64,000 nucleotides of DNA, taken from contig JAJVHV010000014.1 in assembly GCA_022072445.1 (NCBI GenBank), positions 62,001 to 126,000 on the forward strand. Reading direction: 5' to 3'. Below, in pieces: positions 32,603-41,838 of the stretch (the first letter of the stretch is position 1; every line of letters begins with the position of its first letter). The notes beneath the pieces are model-generated. The model was not told where the DNA came from, searched no databases, and saw only the letters and a program-made list of their open reading frames with translations. The DNA is from Phycisphaerae bacterium. GTDB lineage: Bacteria; Planctomycetota; Phycisphaerae; UBA1845; Fen-1342. The translations under genes and the position numbers were made by a program.

Positions 32603-33469
32603 TCAGCGGCGGGAAAGGGGCAGTTGCCCCCAACGGAGCTTGTTACGCAGCGCGTGCCACTCGGAGTGCCGCGGGTTGTGAACCAGCAGGAAGTCCGCCG
32701 CGAAGCGCGTCAGGATGATCGTGTCGCCGGCGGCGAACGGTCGCGAGATGCGCCCGTCGATGACGGCCGTCGTGCCCTCGTTGGCACGCGGGACGGTGAC
32801 GACCAGTCGGCGATCCACGGACATCGTCAGCGGGCGAAAGGTCAGCGCGTGCGGGCAGATCGGCGTCAGGATGACTGAGCGGGCGGTCGGCTCGAGGATC
32901 GGGCCGCCGGCCGAGAGATTGTGGGCCGTCGAGCCGGAGGGCGTCGCGATGATCAGACCGTCGGCCATCATTCGCGAGACTTCGTGATCGTCGGCGTGCA
33001 CCGCGATCTCGATCATGCGGAACGGCGCGCCGGCATGGATCACGCAGTCGTTCACCGCCGGGGCGCGGAAATTCTCGCCGTCGGTCCGGCGGACCTGCAC
33101 GTCGAGCATGATGCGCCGGGTGAGCGGGAGGCGCTCGCCGAAGAGGAAGGCGCCGTTTGTTTCGAGTTGCTCGACGGTGAAATCGGCGAGGAAACCGAGT
33201 TTGCCCAGGTTGACACCGACGATCGGTGCCTGCCGCAGGCCGAGGCCGTGAACGACGGAGATGAGCGTACCGTCGCCGCCCAGGACGAAGACGAGATCGG
33301 GGTGCTGCTCGATGATGGGGTTAGCATCGGTTCCGAGGCCGGCGTAGACGACGTCGGCCTGTTTGCGGAGCCAGGAGTCGAGACGAGGAAGGACCTCGTG
33401 AGCACCGACGCGCGGATCGGGTGAACCCAGGATGGCGGCGCGTCGCCTCGACATGCCTTGATCGGCCAT
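32603..33469 (-). CDS. nadK: NAD kinase
   Basis: This 288-residue enzyme phosphorylates NAD+ to NADP+. It has the nucleotide-binding GGDGT motif (residues 64-68 in VFVLGGDGTLI), the NxG-x-LGFL element (GVNLGKLGFLADF), the conserved NDCVIHAG and the substrate loop DGLIIATPSGSTAHNLSAGG. It is full length and intact. It is divergent from the acyl-CoA dehydrogenase gene, with a shared 107-bp region holding TATACT at 33517-33522, a possible -10 box. Confidence 0.95.
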   Translation of the reverse strand: MADQGMSRRRAAILGSPDPRVGAHEVLPRLDSWLRKQADVVYAGLGTDANPIIEQHPDLVFVLGGDGTLISVVHGLGLRQAPIVGVNLGKLGFLADFTVEQLETNGAFLFGERLPLTRRIMLDVQVRRTDGENFRAPAVNDCVIHAGAPFRMIEIAVHADDHEVSRMMADGLIIATPSGSTAHNLSAGGPILEPTARSVILTPICPHALTFRPLTMSVDRRLVVTVPRANEGTTAVIDGRISRPFAAGDTIILTRFAADFLLVHNPRHSEWHALRNKLRWGQLPLSRR

Positions 33470-33576
33470 GAAACGTCTATCCCGCGGGTGAAGATGCCGT
33501 CTTCGGCTGCGGCGACTATACTCCGCGAAAGCGGATTTGCGAAGTGCGACCGCGGAGCGACAGGAGCGGCGGAACC

Positions 33577-34743
33577 ATGCCCGAACTGGACGTATGCGAC
33601 TTTTTCAACGTCCGTGAGCTGCTGAGCGACGACGAGCGGCAGATTCAGGACACCATCGCGCGCTTTGTGGACGAGCGCGTGCTGCCGATCATCGGCGAGT
33701 GCTTCGAGCACGAGCGCTTTCCGAGCGAGCTGATTCCCGAGCTGGCCGAGCTGGGCGTGTTGGGCTGCACGCTGGAGGGCTACGGCTGCGCGGGGCTGAA
33801 CAACGTCTGCTATGGGCTGATCATGCAGGAGCTGGAGCGCGGCGACAGCGGCATCCGCAGCTTCTGCTCGGTGCAGAGCAGCCTATGCATGTGGCCCATC
33901 TACACGTATGGCAGCGAAGAGCAGAAGAAGCGCTGGCTGCCGGAAATGGCGGCGGGGCGCAAAATCGGCTGCTTCGGGCTGACCGAGCCCGACGGCGGCA
34001 GCGACGCCGGCGCGATGAAGACGCACGCCGTGCGGAAGGGCGGCGACTGGGTGATCAACGGGGCCAAGATGTGGATCACCAGCGGGACGGTCGGGGACAT
34101 CGCGGTGGTTTGGGCCAAGACGGACGACGGCGTCCGCGGGTTTCTGGTCGAGAAGGGCACGCCGGGATACACGGCGCGCGACATTCCGCACAAGATGTCG
34201 CTGCGGGCGTCGGTGACGTCGGAGCTGTTTTTCGACAACGTGCGCGTGCCGGAGAGCGCCCGGCTGCCGAAGGCTGAGGGTCTGGTGGCGCCGCTGAGCT
34301 GTCTGACGCAGGCGCGGTATGGCATCGCGTGGGGTGCGATCGGGGCGGCGCAGGCCTGTTTTGACGAAGCCCGCAAGTTCGCGCAGGAGCGGATTCTGTT
34401 CGGAAGGCCGCTGATTCACACGCAGACAATGCAAATACGACTGGCCGACATGCAGCGCCGGATCACGCTGGGGCGCTTGCTGGCGTACCGGCTGGCGCGG
34501 CTGAAGGACCAGGGCAAGCTGCATCATGCACAGGTCTCGATGGCCAAGTGGAACAACGTGCGGATGGGGCTCGACGTGGCCCGTGAGGCCCGCGACATCC
34601 TGGGTGCCGGCGGCATCTCGACCGAGTGCGCGCCGATCCGGCACATGCTGAATCTCGAAAGTGTGATCACCTACGAGGGCACCGAGACGATTCACCAGTT
34701 GATCGTGGGGCGCGAGATTGCCGGGGGTGTCGCGGCGTTTTGA
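33577..34743 (+). CDS. Acyl-CoA dehydrogenase, glutaryl-CoA dehydrogenase-like
   Basis: This 388-residue flavoprotein oxidises an acyl-CoA at the alpha-beta bond. The FAD/substrate motifs CFGLTEPDGGSDAGAMKT and KMWITSGTVGDIAVVWAK are present. The catalytic base is probably E367 in ITYEGTETIHQLIVGREI, the position used by glutaryl-CoA dehydrogenases. GCDH proper also decarboxylates; whether this enzyme does so cannot be judged from motifs alone. The ATG at 33577 follows AGGAG by 10 nt. No acyl-CoA ligase, thiolase or ETF gene is adjacent. Confidence 0.88.
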   Translation: MPELDVCDFFNVRELLSDDERQIQDTIARFVDERVLPIIGECFEHERFPSELIPELAELGVLGCTLEGYGCAGLNNVCYGLIMQELERGDSGIRSFCSVQSSLCMWPIYTYGSEEQKKRWLPEMAAGRKIGCFGLTEPDGGSDAGAMKTHAVRKGGDWVINGAKMWITSGTVGDIAVVWAKTDDGVRGFLVEKGTPGYTARDIPHKMSLRASVTSELFFDNVRVPESARLPKAEGLVAPLSCLTQARYGIAWGAIGAAQACFDEARKFAQERILFGRPLIHTQTMQIRLADMQRRITLGRLLAYRLARLKDQGKLHHAQVSMAKWNNVRMGLDVAREARDILGAGGISTECAPIRHMLNLESVITYEGTETIHQLIVGREIAGGVAAF

Positions 34744-34989
34744 GGGGTGGGGGGCTGAGGAGCGATGGGATGCGTTTCCGCGTCAACACAGCCGGGGGCG
34801 GCAGTGCTACATCAGCGGGGCACATTGCGCGATCTTTGCGCGCCGCATACGATCGCGCGGCGTGGGCACCATAGGATGTCAGCCGTGGCGTGGCATTCTC
34901 GGCATTCTCGGCCGATTGCATGAGCGGGCGGCATGGAGTACGTATATGCGACGGCTGCGCGAGCGCCCTGAAACCATGGAGGGGCTGTG

Positions 34990-36087
34990 ATGCGGATCGC
35001 GTATGGCGTGATGGGCTACGGGCGTGGACACGCGACGCGCGCGCTGTCCGTGCTCTCCGACCTGGCGAAAAACCACGAGATCAAGATTTTCGCCGGGGGC
35101 GACGCGTTCGCCTCGCTGTGGCCCGATTGGCCGGCGGTCCGGATTCCGACGCTGGGCTATATCTACGGCCGGCGGTCCAAGACGCGCTCGACGTGGCAGA
35201 CGCTGAAGCGCAATCTTCCGGCCGTCCTGGACGTGATGCTGCACGGGCCGGCGTTCGAGATGATCTGCAACGAGATTCGCGACTTCCGGCCCGACGTGAT
35301 CATTTCCGACGCGGAAGCCTGGACCAGCCGCGCAGCTCGCGCGCTCAATATTCCGCTGATCAGCTTCGATCACTTCGGGATCATGGTGCACTGCCGGGCG
35401 CGGCCGCCGTGGCATCAGTGGCTCGGGCATCGCATCGATTCAGCGGTGTACCGGGCGCTGCTGGGGCGTCCGGACCGCGTGGTGGTCTCAAGCTTTTACC
35501 ATCTGCCGCCGCGGCGAGCCGGCGTGGTGATGGTGGGGCCGCTGCTGCGCGACGAGGTCTGCCGGACCGCGGCCCGCGAGGGCGATCACCTGCTCGTCTA
35601 TCTGAACAAGGGGATGCACCAGTTTACGCCGCGGATCGAGGGTGTGCTGCGCGGCGCGCCGCATCCGGTTGTGCTGTACGGCACGGAGCGGCGGGATGTG
35701 AGCGGGAACATCTCGTTCCGACCGGCGAGCAACCTGCCGTTCGTCGAGGACCTGGCAAGCTGCCGGGCGGTGATCAGCACGGCGGGCAATCAACTGGTCG
35801 GTGAGGCGATTCACTTCGGAAAACCGTTGCTGGTGATGCCCGAGGCGTGCGTCGAGCAGCGGCTGAACGCGGCCGCGGTCGCGCGGATGGGGATCGGCGT
35901 GTCCTGCTCGCTGCGCGGGCTGACGCCGGCGCGACTGGTGGACTTTCTGTCGCGGCGCGACGAGTTCGTCCGCTGCATGCAGCGCTTCCGACGCGACGGG
36001 CGGCGTGAAGCGGTCGAGGCGCTGCAGACGGCGATTCAGGCGCTGGGTGCGGGGCGGTGCGCAGCGCCGGCGGAAGTCCCGGTCTGA
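34990..36087 (+). CDS. Glycosyltransferase, MJ1255/MurG-like
   Basis: This 365-residue protein starts MRIAYGVMGYGRGHATRAL, the glycine-rich N-terminal loop of GT-B enzymes of the MJ1255/VC2487 group (distant relatives of MurG). The C-terminal half has the nucleotide-sugar site pattern NLPFVEDLASCRAVISTAGN and GKPLLVMPEACVEQRLNA. The acceptor and sugar are unknown. The ATG at 34990 is preferred over a GTG three bases earlier because of GGAGGGG just upstream. It overlaps the radical-SAM gene by one base (TGATG), so the two are almost certainly one operon. Confidence 0.82.
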   Translation: MRIAYGVMGYGRGHATRALSVLSDLAKNHEIKIFAGGDAFASLWPDWPAVRIPTLGYIYGRRSKTRSTWQTLKRNLPAVLDVMLHGPAFEMICNEIRDFRPDVIISDAEAWTSRAARALNIPLISFDHFGIMVHCRARPPWHQWLGHRIDSAVYRALLGRPDRVVVSSFYHLPPRRAGVVMVGPLLRDEVCRTAAREGDHLLVYLNKGMHQFTPRIEGVLRGAPHPVVLYGTERRDVSGNISFRPASNLPFVEDLASCRAVISTAGNQLVGEAIHFGKPLLVMPEACVEQRLNAAAVARMGIGVSCSLRGLTPARLVDFLSRRDEFVRCMQRFRRDGRREAVEALQTAIQALGAGRCAAPAEVPV

Positions 36088-37172
36088 TGCGGGCGGTGCG
36101 GCTGGCGCTGGCGGTGCTCTCGAATCGGCTCGGGGCCGTGCCGCGGCCATCCTGGTGTACGTTCCTGGTGACGTATCGGTGCAACGCGCGCTGCCAGATG
36201 TGCGACTCGTGGCGCATCCGGCCGGGGGACGAGCTGACCGTCGCCGACGTCGCGGCGGTGTTCGCGAAAATCGGCCGGCTGGACGTCGTGCGGTTGACCG
36301 GCGGCGAACCGTTCCTGCGCGATGACCTGCTTGAGATTGCCGAGACCGTGCGGCGCGTCTCCGCGCCCTTGGTGATCCACATCACCACCAATGGTTCCTT
36401 CCCGCAGCGCGTCGTCGATCTGGCGCGGCAGTTCTCGAAGCCGTCGCTGCTGCGCTTCATGGTGTCTTTCGACGGCCTGGCCGACGAGCATGACCGCAAC
36501 CGCGGCAAGGACGTGACGTTCGAACTGGCGATGGCGACCGTGCGGTATCTGGCCGAGCTGCGCTCGACGCTCGGGCTGGAGGTCAGCGCGAATCACACCG
36601 TCATCTCGCCGCGCTCGCTTGAGGATCACGCCGGGCTGCGGCGGATGCTGGGGGAACTGGATGTCGACGTCCACTCGGTGCTGGCGTACGAAGACTCGGC
36701 CATGTATGGGGCGAAGCGGCGCGGGACGCGGGCCGAAGACCTGATCTCGACGCGCTATCCGCTACACCCGCTCCTCAACGGAGCGGACGTATTGGGTTTT
36801 ATCGACCGGGAGCTGACAGCGAGCGAAGGTCTGCGGAATCGGACCTTGCGGCTGGGCAAGCGCTACTACCTCCATGGTCTTCACGATCGACTGAACGGGG
36901 CGGCGCGGCCGCGGTTCAAGCCGCCGTGCGTCGCATTACGGAGCCATGTGCGGCTGCTGCCGGACGGGCGGGTCCCAGTATGTCAGTTCAATACGCAGAC
37001 GGTCGGAAACCTGCTGACCGAGACGTGGGAGCAGGTTTGGCACGGGTCGGCGGCGCGGGCGTCGCGTGCGTGGGTGGACGCGTGCGTGGGGTGCTGGGCG
37101 GAGTGCGAGGTGATGCCGAGCGCGATCTACACGGCCGATATCGTGCGGTCGGCACTTCTGCGTGGCACTTAG
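36087..37172 (+). CDS. Radical SAM protein with SPASM-like C-terminus
   Basis: This 361-residue protein has the 4Fe-4S cluster motif C32-x3-C36-x2-C39 (YRCNARCQMCDSWRI), the SAM-binding RLTGGEPFLRDDL and a later cysteine cluster (PPCVALRSHVRL, VPVCQFNTQ, ACVGCWAECE) like the SPASM/Twitch domains that hold extra clusters. Such enzymes often modify peptides, lipids or sugars. There is no small peptide gene beside it. The tight coupling to a glycosyltransferase gene points to a glycoconjugate or lipid substrate (inference). The start overlaps the upstream stop by one base. Confidence 0.85.
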   Translation: MRAVRLALAVLSNRLGAVPRPSWCTFLVTYRCNARCQMCDSWRIRPGDELTVADVAAVFAKIGRLDVVRLTGGEPFLRDDLLEIAETVRRVSAPLVIHITTNGSFPQRVVDLARQFSKPSLLRFMVSFDGLADEHDRNRGKDVTFELAMATVRYLAELRSTLGLEVSANHTVISPRSLEDHAGLRRMLGELDVDVHSVLAYEDSAMYGAKRRGTRAEDLISTRYPLHPLLNGADVLGFIDRELTASEGLRNRTLRLGKRYYLHGLHDRLNGAARPRFKPPCVALRSHVRLLPDGRVPVCQFNTQTVGNLLTETWEQVWHGSAARASRAWVDACVGCWAECEVMPSAIYTADIVRSALLRGT

Positions 37173-37270
37173 CGCTTGCTTAAAGTGGCTTGCGCCGTTC
37201 GTTAACATCGGTCTTGTAAAGAGACTGCCAACGCGAATGGGCGGTGTTCGGCGGCACGCGAGACCCGGGT

Positions 37271-37984
37271 ATGGCAGCCAGCAAGAGCATTCTGATCGTT
37301 GAAGACGAAACGGACCTGGCCGACGTGCTCCGGTATCACATGGAGCGCGAGGGGTATCTGTGCCGACGGGCCGCGGACGGGGCCACGGCGATCGCCGAGG
37401 TGCAGCGCACGCCGCCCGACCTGGTTGTGCTGGACCGGATGCTGCCGAAGACGACCGGGGATGAGGTGGCCCTGCGGCTGAAGCGTGATCCGCGGACAGC
37501 GGCGATTCCGATCATCATGCTGACGGCGAAGGCCGAGGAGACGGACGAGCTGGTCGGGTTCGCGCTGGGAGTCGACGACTACATCCGCAAGCCATTCTCG
37601 ATAAAATTGCTGCTGGCCCGGATTGCGGCGGTCTTGCGGCGTGAGGAGGCGGGCGGCGCGGAAAAGGACGTTTTGTCGGGCGGTCCGATCATGCTGGATC
37701 GGGCGCGGCACGAGGTTGAAGTCCAGGGCCGGCCGATTGTTCTGACGGCGACGGAGTTCCGCGTGCTGGCGGCGCTGATGAACGCGCGCGGCCGGGTGCT
37801 GGACCGCGAGCGACTGATCGACGCCGTCCTGGGCACCGACGTGGCCGTGACCAACCGGACGATCGACGTGCACATTGCGGCGCTGCGGAAGAAGCTGGGT
37901 GGGGCGGCGTCGTGGTTGCGAACGGTGCGCGGGATCGGGTACGCGTTTCGAGCGCCGCCGTCAGTGGAGGGCGGCGATGAATAG
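37271..37984 (+). CDS. OmpR/PhoB-family response regulator
   Basis: This 237-residue protein has a receiver domain (LIVEDETDLADVLRYHM, phosphoacceptor D55 in VVLDRMLPKTTG, Thr in IIMLTAKAEE, Lys in YIRKPFS) and a winged-helix output domain (VLTATEFRVLAALM to WLRTVRGIGYAF). It is closest in pattern to PhoB. The ATG at 37271 is chosen; a GTG at 37244 would add nine unconserved residues. The histidine-kinase gene follows 8 bp later. Phosphate control is likely by family resemblance but not proven; no pst genes are in the window. Confidence 0.9.
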   Translation: MAASKSILIVEDETDLADVLRYHMEREGYLCRRAADGATAIAEVQRTPPDLVVLDRMLPKTTGDEVALRLKRDPRTAAIPIIMLTAKAEETDELVGFALGVDDYIRKPFSIKLLLARIAAVLRREEAGGAEKDVLSGGPIMLDRARHEVEVQGRPIVLTATEFRVLAALMNARGRVLDRERLIDAVLGTDVAVTNRTIDVHIAALRKKLGGAASWLRTVRGIGYAFRAPPSVEGGDE

Positions 37985-37992
37985 GATCGGGC

Positions 37993-39834
37993 ATGGCGCT
38001 GCGTGGGAGCTCCTGGCGGCTGTACGTGGGAACCGCGGCGTGCATCCTGGCGGCGCAGGCAGCGGTGTTGTGGCTGGTGGGGATCGAGGTTCAGCGCGTT
38101 CGTAGCCAGGATCAGCGCGATTTCCTGAAGAGTCAGTCCGTCGCCGTCGCCGAGCTGCTGGGTGCCGCCCCGGAGTGGCACGGGGCCGCGGTTGAGAGCG
38201 CGCTCGCTCGGGCGCGGCAGGGGGGTATCGACGCCTCGCTCTGGTCGATCGACGGCCGCGAGCCACTGCTGCCGGCGACGGTGGCGCTGGCGATCGACGC
38301 GGAAGCGATGCAGGCGACGCGCCGCGGTGAGTCGCCGGTGTTGACAGCGGCGAAAGACGGTCACGGCGTGACGTACGCCGTGGCGCTGGCGCCGATCGGG
38401 AAGGGAGAGCCGCGCGGGCTCCTGCGGCTCGCGCAGCCGGCGCGCAGATTGGCCATCGGCGGGGCGACGATCGGGGCGGTGACGACCATGGCCGTCGCGA
38501 CGTCGCTGGCGGCGGCGGGGCTGATCACGACGTCGCTGGCGCGGCGCTGGAAGCGGCCGTTGCGGCGGATCATCGCGGCGGCGCGGCGCGTCGCCGACGG
38601 AAACGTGCGCGCGCGCGTTGAGGTGCGCGGTGACGACGAGTTCGCGACGGCCGCGTACGCCCTCAACGAGATGCGCGACCGGCTGATCGAGCGGGCCGAT
38701 GCGAGCGAGGCGCAGCGGCGGATGCTGGCGTCGCTGCTGAGCCAGGTGCACGAAGGCGTGATCGTCGTACGGCCGGACGGGCGCGTGGCGCTGATGAACC
38801 GCGCGGCGGTGCGGCTGTTGAATCTGCCGATGGGAATCACGGGGGACGACATTCCGTGCGTGGGGATGGCCGTCGAACGCTGTATTCCGCAGCACGATTT
38901 GCAGAAGATGCTGCTGCGGGGGGCGTGGGCGCGTCTCGAGCCGGGCGATGACGGCGAACGCGTTGACGAGCAGCGCTTGCAGATCGAGACGGCCGGCGGC
39001 GTGCGGCACGTCCTGGCGCGGGCCTCAGACTTCGTGCTGCCCGACCGCGAGGGCTCTACGCGGCAGCCGGGGCGCCTGCTGGTGCTGACCGACATCACCG
39101 AGCTGGTGCGCAGCATTCAGATCAAGACCGAGTTCGTGACCAACGCGTCGCACGAACTGCGCACGCCGCTGGCGTCGATCCGCATCGCCGTCGAGACGCT
39201 GATGGCGATGCGCCTGGAGAGCGAGGCGGCGGAGGCGGCGGCGTTTCTGTCGATGATCGACCGCAACAGCAGCCGGCTTCAAGCGCTGGTGAGCGATCTG
39301 CTGGCGCTCTCGCGCATTGAGTCGCAGGCTGTGCGCTTCCGGCCGGAATCCGTCGAGCCGCGCCGCGAGCTGGACGAGCTCTGCGGTCAGTTCCGGCCGA
39401 GCGCGGCGGCGCGCGGCATCGAACTGCTGTTGGACGTGGACGCCGGCCCGCGCAGCGAGTTTCTGCTCAGTCCGCATCTGCTGCGCCTGGCGCTCGACAA
39501 CTTGGTGGACAACGCGCTGAAATTCACCGAGCGCGGCGGGCACGTCCGGGTGGAGTGTCGGGGCGGCGAGCGCGAGGTGGTATTTCGTGTCAGCGACGAC
39601 GGCTGCGGAATCGCGGAAGCCGAGCAGGAGCGCGTCTTTGAGCGCTTCTACCAGGTGGAGCGGGCGCGGAGCGGCGGGGAGGAGCGCGGGACGGGGCTGG
39701 GGCTGTCGATCGTGCGGCACGCAGTCTCGGCGATGCGCGGCAGTGTGCGGTTGGAGAGTGGCCTGGGACGGGGGACGACGGTGACCATCACGATTCCGCA
39801 GGACCCGGTGGTGGTGGCGGCGGCGGAAGCGTAG
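37993..39834 (+). CDS. Membrane histidine kinase, PhoR-like
   Basis: This 613-residue sensor has an N-terminal membrane helix (VGTAACILAAQAAVLWLVG), a periplasmic part (~35-150), a second helix (IGAVTTMAVATSLAAAGLI) and a HAMP domain. A PAS-like domain (~245-370) precedes the HisKA domain with H387 in NASHELRTPLASIRI, and the ATPase domain has DNLVDNALKFTERGG, DDGCGIAEAEQERVF and GTGLGLSIVRHAV. All catalytic boxes are intact. It should phosphorylate the adjacent response regulator. The PAS domain suggests an extra cytoplasmic input. Confidence 0.92.
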   Translation: MALRGSSWRLYVGTAACILAAQAAVLWLVGIEVQRVRSQDQRDFLKSQSVAVAELLGAAPEWHGAAVESALARARQGGIDASLWSIDGREPLLPATVALAIDAEAMQATRRGESPVLTAAKDGHGVTYAVALAPIGKGEPRGLLRLAQPARRLAIGGATIGAVTTMAVATSLAAAGLITTSLARRWKRPLRRIIAAARRVADGNVRARVEVRGDDEFATAAYALNEMRDRLIERADASEAQRRMLASLLSQVHEGVIVVRPDGRVALMNRAAVRLLNLPMGITGDDIPCVGMAVERCIPQHDLQKMLLRGAWARLEPGDDGERVDEQRLQIETAGGVRHVLARASDFVLPDREGSTRQPGRLLVLTDITELVRSIQIKTEFVTNASHELRTPLASIRIAVETLMAMRLESEAAEAAAFLSMIDRNSSRLQALVSDLLALSRIESQAVRFRPESVEPRRELDELCGQFRPSAAARGIELLLDVDAGPRSEFLLSPHLLRLALDNLVDNALKFTERGGHVRVECRGGEREVVFRVSDDGCGIAEAEQERVFERFYQVERARSGGEERGTGLGLSIVRHAVSAMRGSVRLESGLGRGTTVTITIPQDPVVVAAAEA

Positions 39835-39947
39835 AAGGGCTCGGGGGCGGAACTCAATCCGCAAAGTGGACGTCGCCCGCCGCGGGTCGCGGCCGCTCGT
39901 GCAAATGCCATGTGCTGGTGACGTCCTGGCGGAGTCCGGTCCGTGCG

Positions 39948-41306
39948 CTATGGGCGACGAACGGTCTGTGGTGTCAGCGGCGTCGCGGGCGGCGGCGTAC
40001 TTTCAGGGCTGACCGTGCCCGTGCAGCCCGGGCTCGGCGACGTTGTGCCGAAGATGATCCCGCCCTGCGTCACCGTGTACGCCGGATCGAAATAGACCTC
40101 CAGGCGGTCGCCGGCATAGTTGATCTGCGCGCCGTACTGCGGGGCACGCGGCGCCAGCCGCTGAAAGAGCGCCTGGCAGATGATCGGACCGTCGGTCTGA
40201 AAATTCAGCTCCTGCGCGGAAATTCGCTCGGTCAGCTCGCCGACGTCGGTCACGATTCCCGCCGTAAAGACCGCCGGCAGGCCGACGCGATCGAACGGGT
40301 CGAAGAAGCCGGTAAAGCCGGTCGAGCCCGAATTCACCCAGATGCCGCGCAGGCTGTCAGCGGCTTCGCCCGTGCCGCCGGTCGAGACCGTCACGCTCTG
40401 TTTGGGCTGAAGGCCCGCGATCAGCACACTCTCCGGCGTGGCGCCGTTGGCCGCGCCCAGCCCATGAGACTGGACCGAGGCGCGGATGGTGTCGCGCTTC
40501 TGCTCAGCGCTGGAGCCCGGCGCGATGATGGACGAAATGGTCAACGGGAAGATTTCAATCGTCACCGGCTCGGGCGCCGGGTTGCTCGGCACGTCGACGC
40601 GCAGCTCGACGCGGCGGCGCTCCGGCCCGCCCTGCAATTCTCCCGCGCAGCCCGGTGTCGGCGACGTGGTGCCGAAGATGACCCCGCCCGGCGCCACGGT
40701 ATACGCCGGATCGAAGTAGACCTCCAGTCGGTCGCCGGCGTAGTTGATCTGCGCGCCGTACTGAGGAGCGCGCGGCGCCAGCCGCTGAAAGAGGGCTTGA
40801 CAGATGATTGGCCCGTCGGTCTGGAAATTCAGCTCCTGGGCCGAGACTTGCGCGCTCAGCTCGCCGACGTCGGTGACGATTCCCGCCGTAAAGATGGCCG
40901 GCTGTCCCGCCATCTGAAACGGGTCAAAGGTGCCGGTGAAGACCACCGAGCTGACCGTAACATCCGGCACGACAATGCTGTCGGCGGCCTCCATGGTGTT
41001 GATGGTCTCGACCTTCACCTTTGTACCGGGCTTCACCTTGTATACGGTGCATGACGCGGCGCCGGGCCCGTCGGCCACGGTGTGGCCGTTGGCCCGCAGC
41101 ACATCCCGCACCATGTCGCGTTTCAGCACCGCCGGCGCCATCGCCGGAACCGGTACCGGATACACCGACGCACCCACGTGCACCATCAGCGACCCCGGCG
41201 TATGGCTGTTCGACGGCGTGAACGTGAGCGTCACTTCCTTGGCAAACGTCAAAGCCGCGACGTTAAAAGCGACCGCAACGACCAGACTTCGACGTGCGAA
41301 CGACAT
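39948..41306 (-). CDS. Secreted protein built from two near-identical halves
   Basis: This 452-residue protein has a signal sequence (RRSLVVAVAFNVAALTFA) and two copies of a ~170-residue unit. Each copy holds IFTAGIVTDVGEL or VFTAGIVTDVGEL, AQELNFQTDGPIICQALFQR, LAPRAPQYGAQINYAGDRLE and a VIFGTTSP/IIFGTTSP motif ending with PGC. Within copies the DNA is also nearly identical (about 40021-40313 and 40647-40935), so the duplication is recent or kept alike by gene conversion. The start at 41306 follows GAGGAG. I recognise no family; each half has one Cys near its end, which could pair. No dockerin-like tail or anchor is present. Confidence 0.7.
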   Translation of the reverse strand: MSFARRSLVVAVAFNVAALTFAKEVTLTFTPSNSHTPGSLMVHVGASVYPVPVPAMAPAVLKRDMVRDVLRANGHTVADGPGAASCTVYKVKPGTKVKVETINTMEAADSIVVPDVTVSSVVFTGTFDPFQMAGQPAIFTAGIVTDVGELSAQVSAQELNFQTDGPIICQALFQRLAPRAPQYGAQINYAGDRLEVYFDPAYTVAPGGVIFGTTSPTPGCAGELQGGPERRRVELRVDVPSNPAPEPVTIEIFPLTISSIIAPGSSAEQKRDTIRASVQSHGLGAANGATPESVLIAGLQPKQSVTVSTGGTGEAADSLRGIWVNSGSTGFTGFFDPFDRVGLPAVFTAGIVTDVGELTERISAQELNFQTDGPIICQALFQRLAPRAPQYGAQINYAGDRLEVYFDPAYTVTQGGIIFGTTSPSPGCTGTVSPESTPPPATPLTPQTVRRP

Positions 41307-41489
41307 GGCGCGCTCCTCATGTGGTGAGCCAGTGAGGCTTTTTTATCCGACCCGGACGTGAATATTTGGAAAAGATGAGCCGAGTATGAAGGAAGTATAC
41401 ACCGGATTCGCGCCCCAGGCCGGAAAAGTCGCAATCGCACCGCAGCCCCGCACCCGCGCCCGCCAGCGCCGCCGTGCCCGCCAGAGCCG

Positions 41490-41610
41490 CGCCCGCCAGA
41501 GCCGCGCTCGCCAGGAAGCGGCGAACGGAGAACGGAGAACGCCCCTGATAGTGCGCCTCGCGCCGCGCCCGCCAGAGCCGCGCTCGTCAGGAAGCGGCGA
41601 ACGGAGAACG
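41490..41610 (+). repeat. 45-bp direct repeat, two copies
   Basis: Copies at 41490-41534 and 41566-41610 differ by one base (GCTCGC versus GCTCGT). Each ends with AAGCGGCGAACGGAGAACG. The words CGCCCGCCAGAGCCG and GGAGAACG also recur nearby, so this is a small array of slipped or duplicated units. Confidence 0.8.
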
Positions 41611-41633
41611 CCCCCGCCGGCGAAGTACGGCCC

Positions 41634-41666
41634 ATCCGAACCCCTCACGCCAGTGAGGGGCCGGCC
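41634..41666. repeat. Hairpin repeat, copy A
   Basis: These 33 bases are identical to 42676-42708. The core is a perfect 8-bp stem with a 4-nt loop (CCCCTCAC, GCCA, GTGAGGGG) followed by CCGGCC. Confidence 0.85.
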
Positions 41667-41735
41667 CCCGACCGAGAGGGCACCGACCTACGCCAACAAA
41701 TCCCCGGCCTGAACCTCGCGCGCTGTCCGCGCACC
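41634..41735 (+). pseudogene. Decayed second copy of an MmeI-like gene tail
   Basis: After the hairpin repeat (41634-41666) the frame reads ASEGPAPDREGTDLRQQIPG then LNLAR. This parallels ASEGPATGLQGGDLLQQILD then LNLAV in the MmeI-like pseudogene 1 kb downstream. Only this short piece remains. It implies that the gene end, already carrying the repeat, was duplicated and then eroded. Confidence 0.5.
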
Positions 41736-41838
41736 CCCTCCTTCTCAAGCAGGCGCCGGGCGGGCGAAACCTGCCGCCGCCCGACCCGCATCGCTCGACC
41801 CTCTCGCCGCCAACCCGATCCTCGCATAATCTCGCCGC

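Larger units (their letters stand above)
41307..41838. other. Accessory intergenic region rich in repeats
   Basis: This ~530-bp gap contains the upstream control region of the two-halves protein, a GC-rich run of short CGCCCGCCAGAGC words, a 45-bp direct repeat and a decayed tail of an MmeI-like gene. No intact frame was found. Confidence 0.55.

Noticed and set aside
37173-37270. Pho box upstream of the PhoBR-like genes
   Set aside because: CTTGC words recur, but the spacing is not the 11-bp period of PhoB sites and the match is poor.
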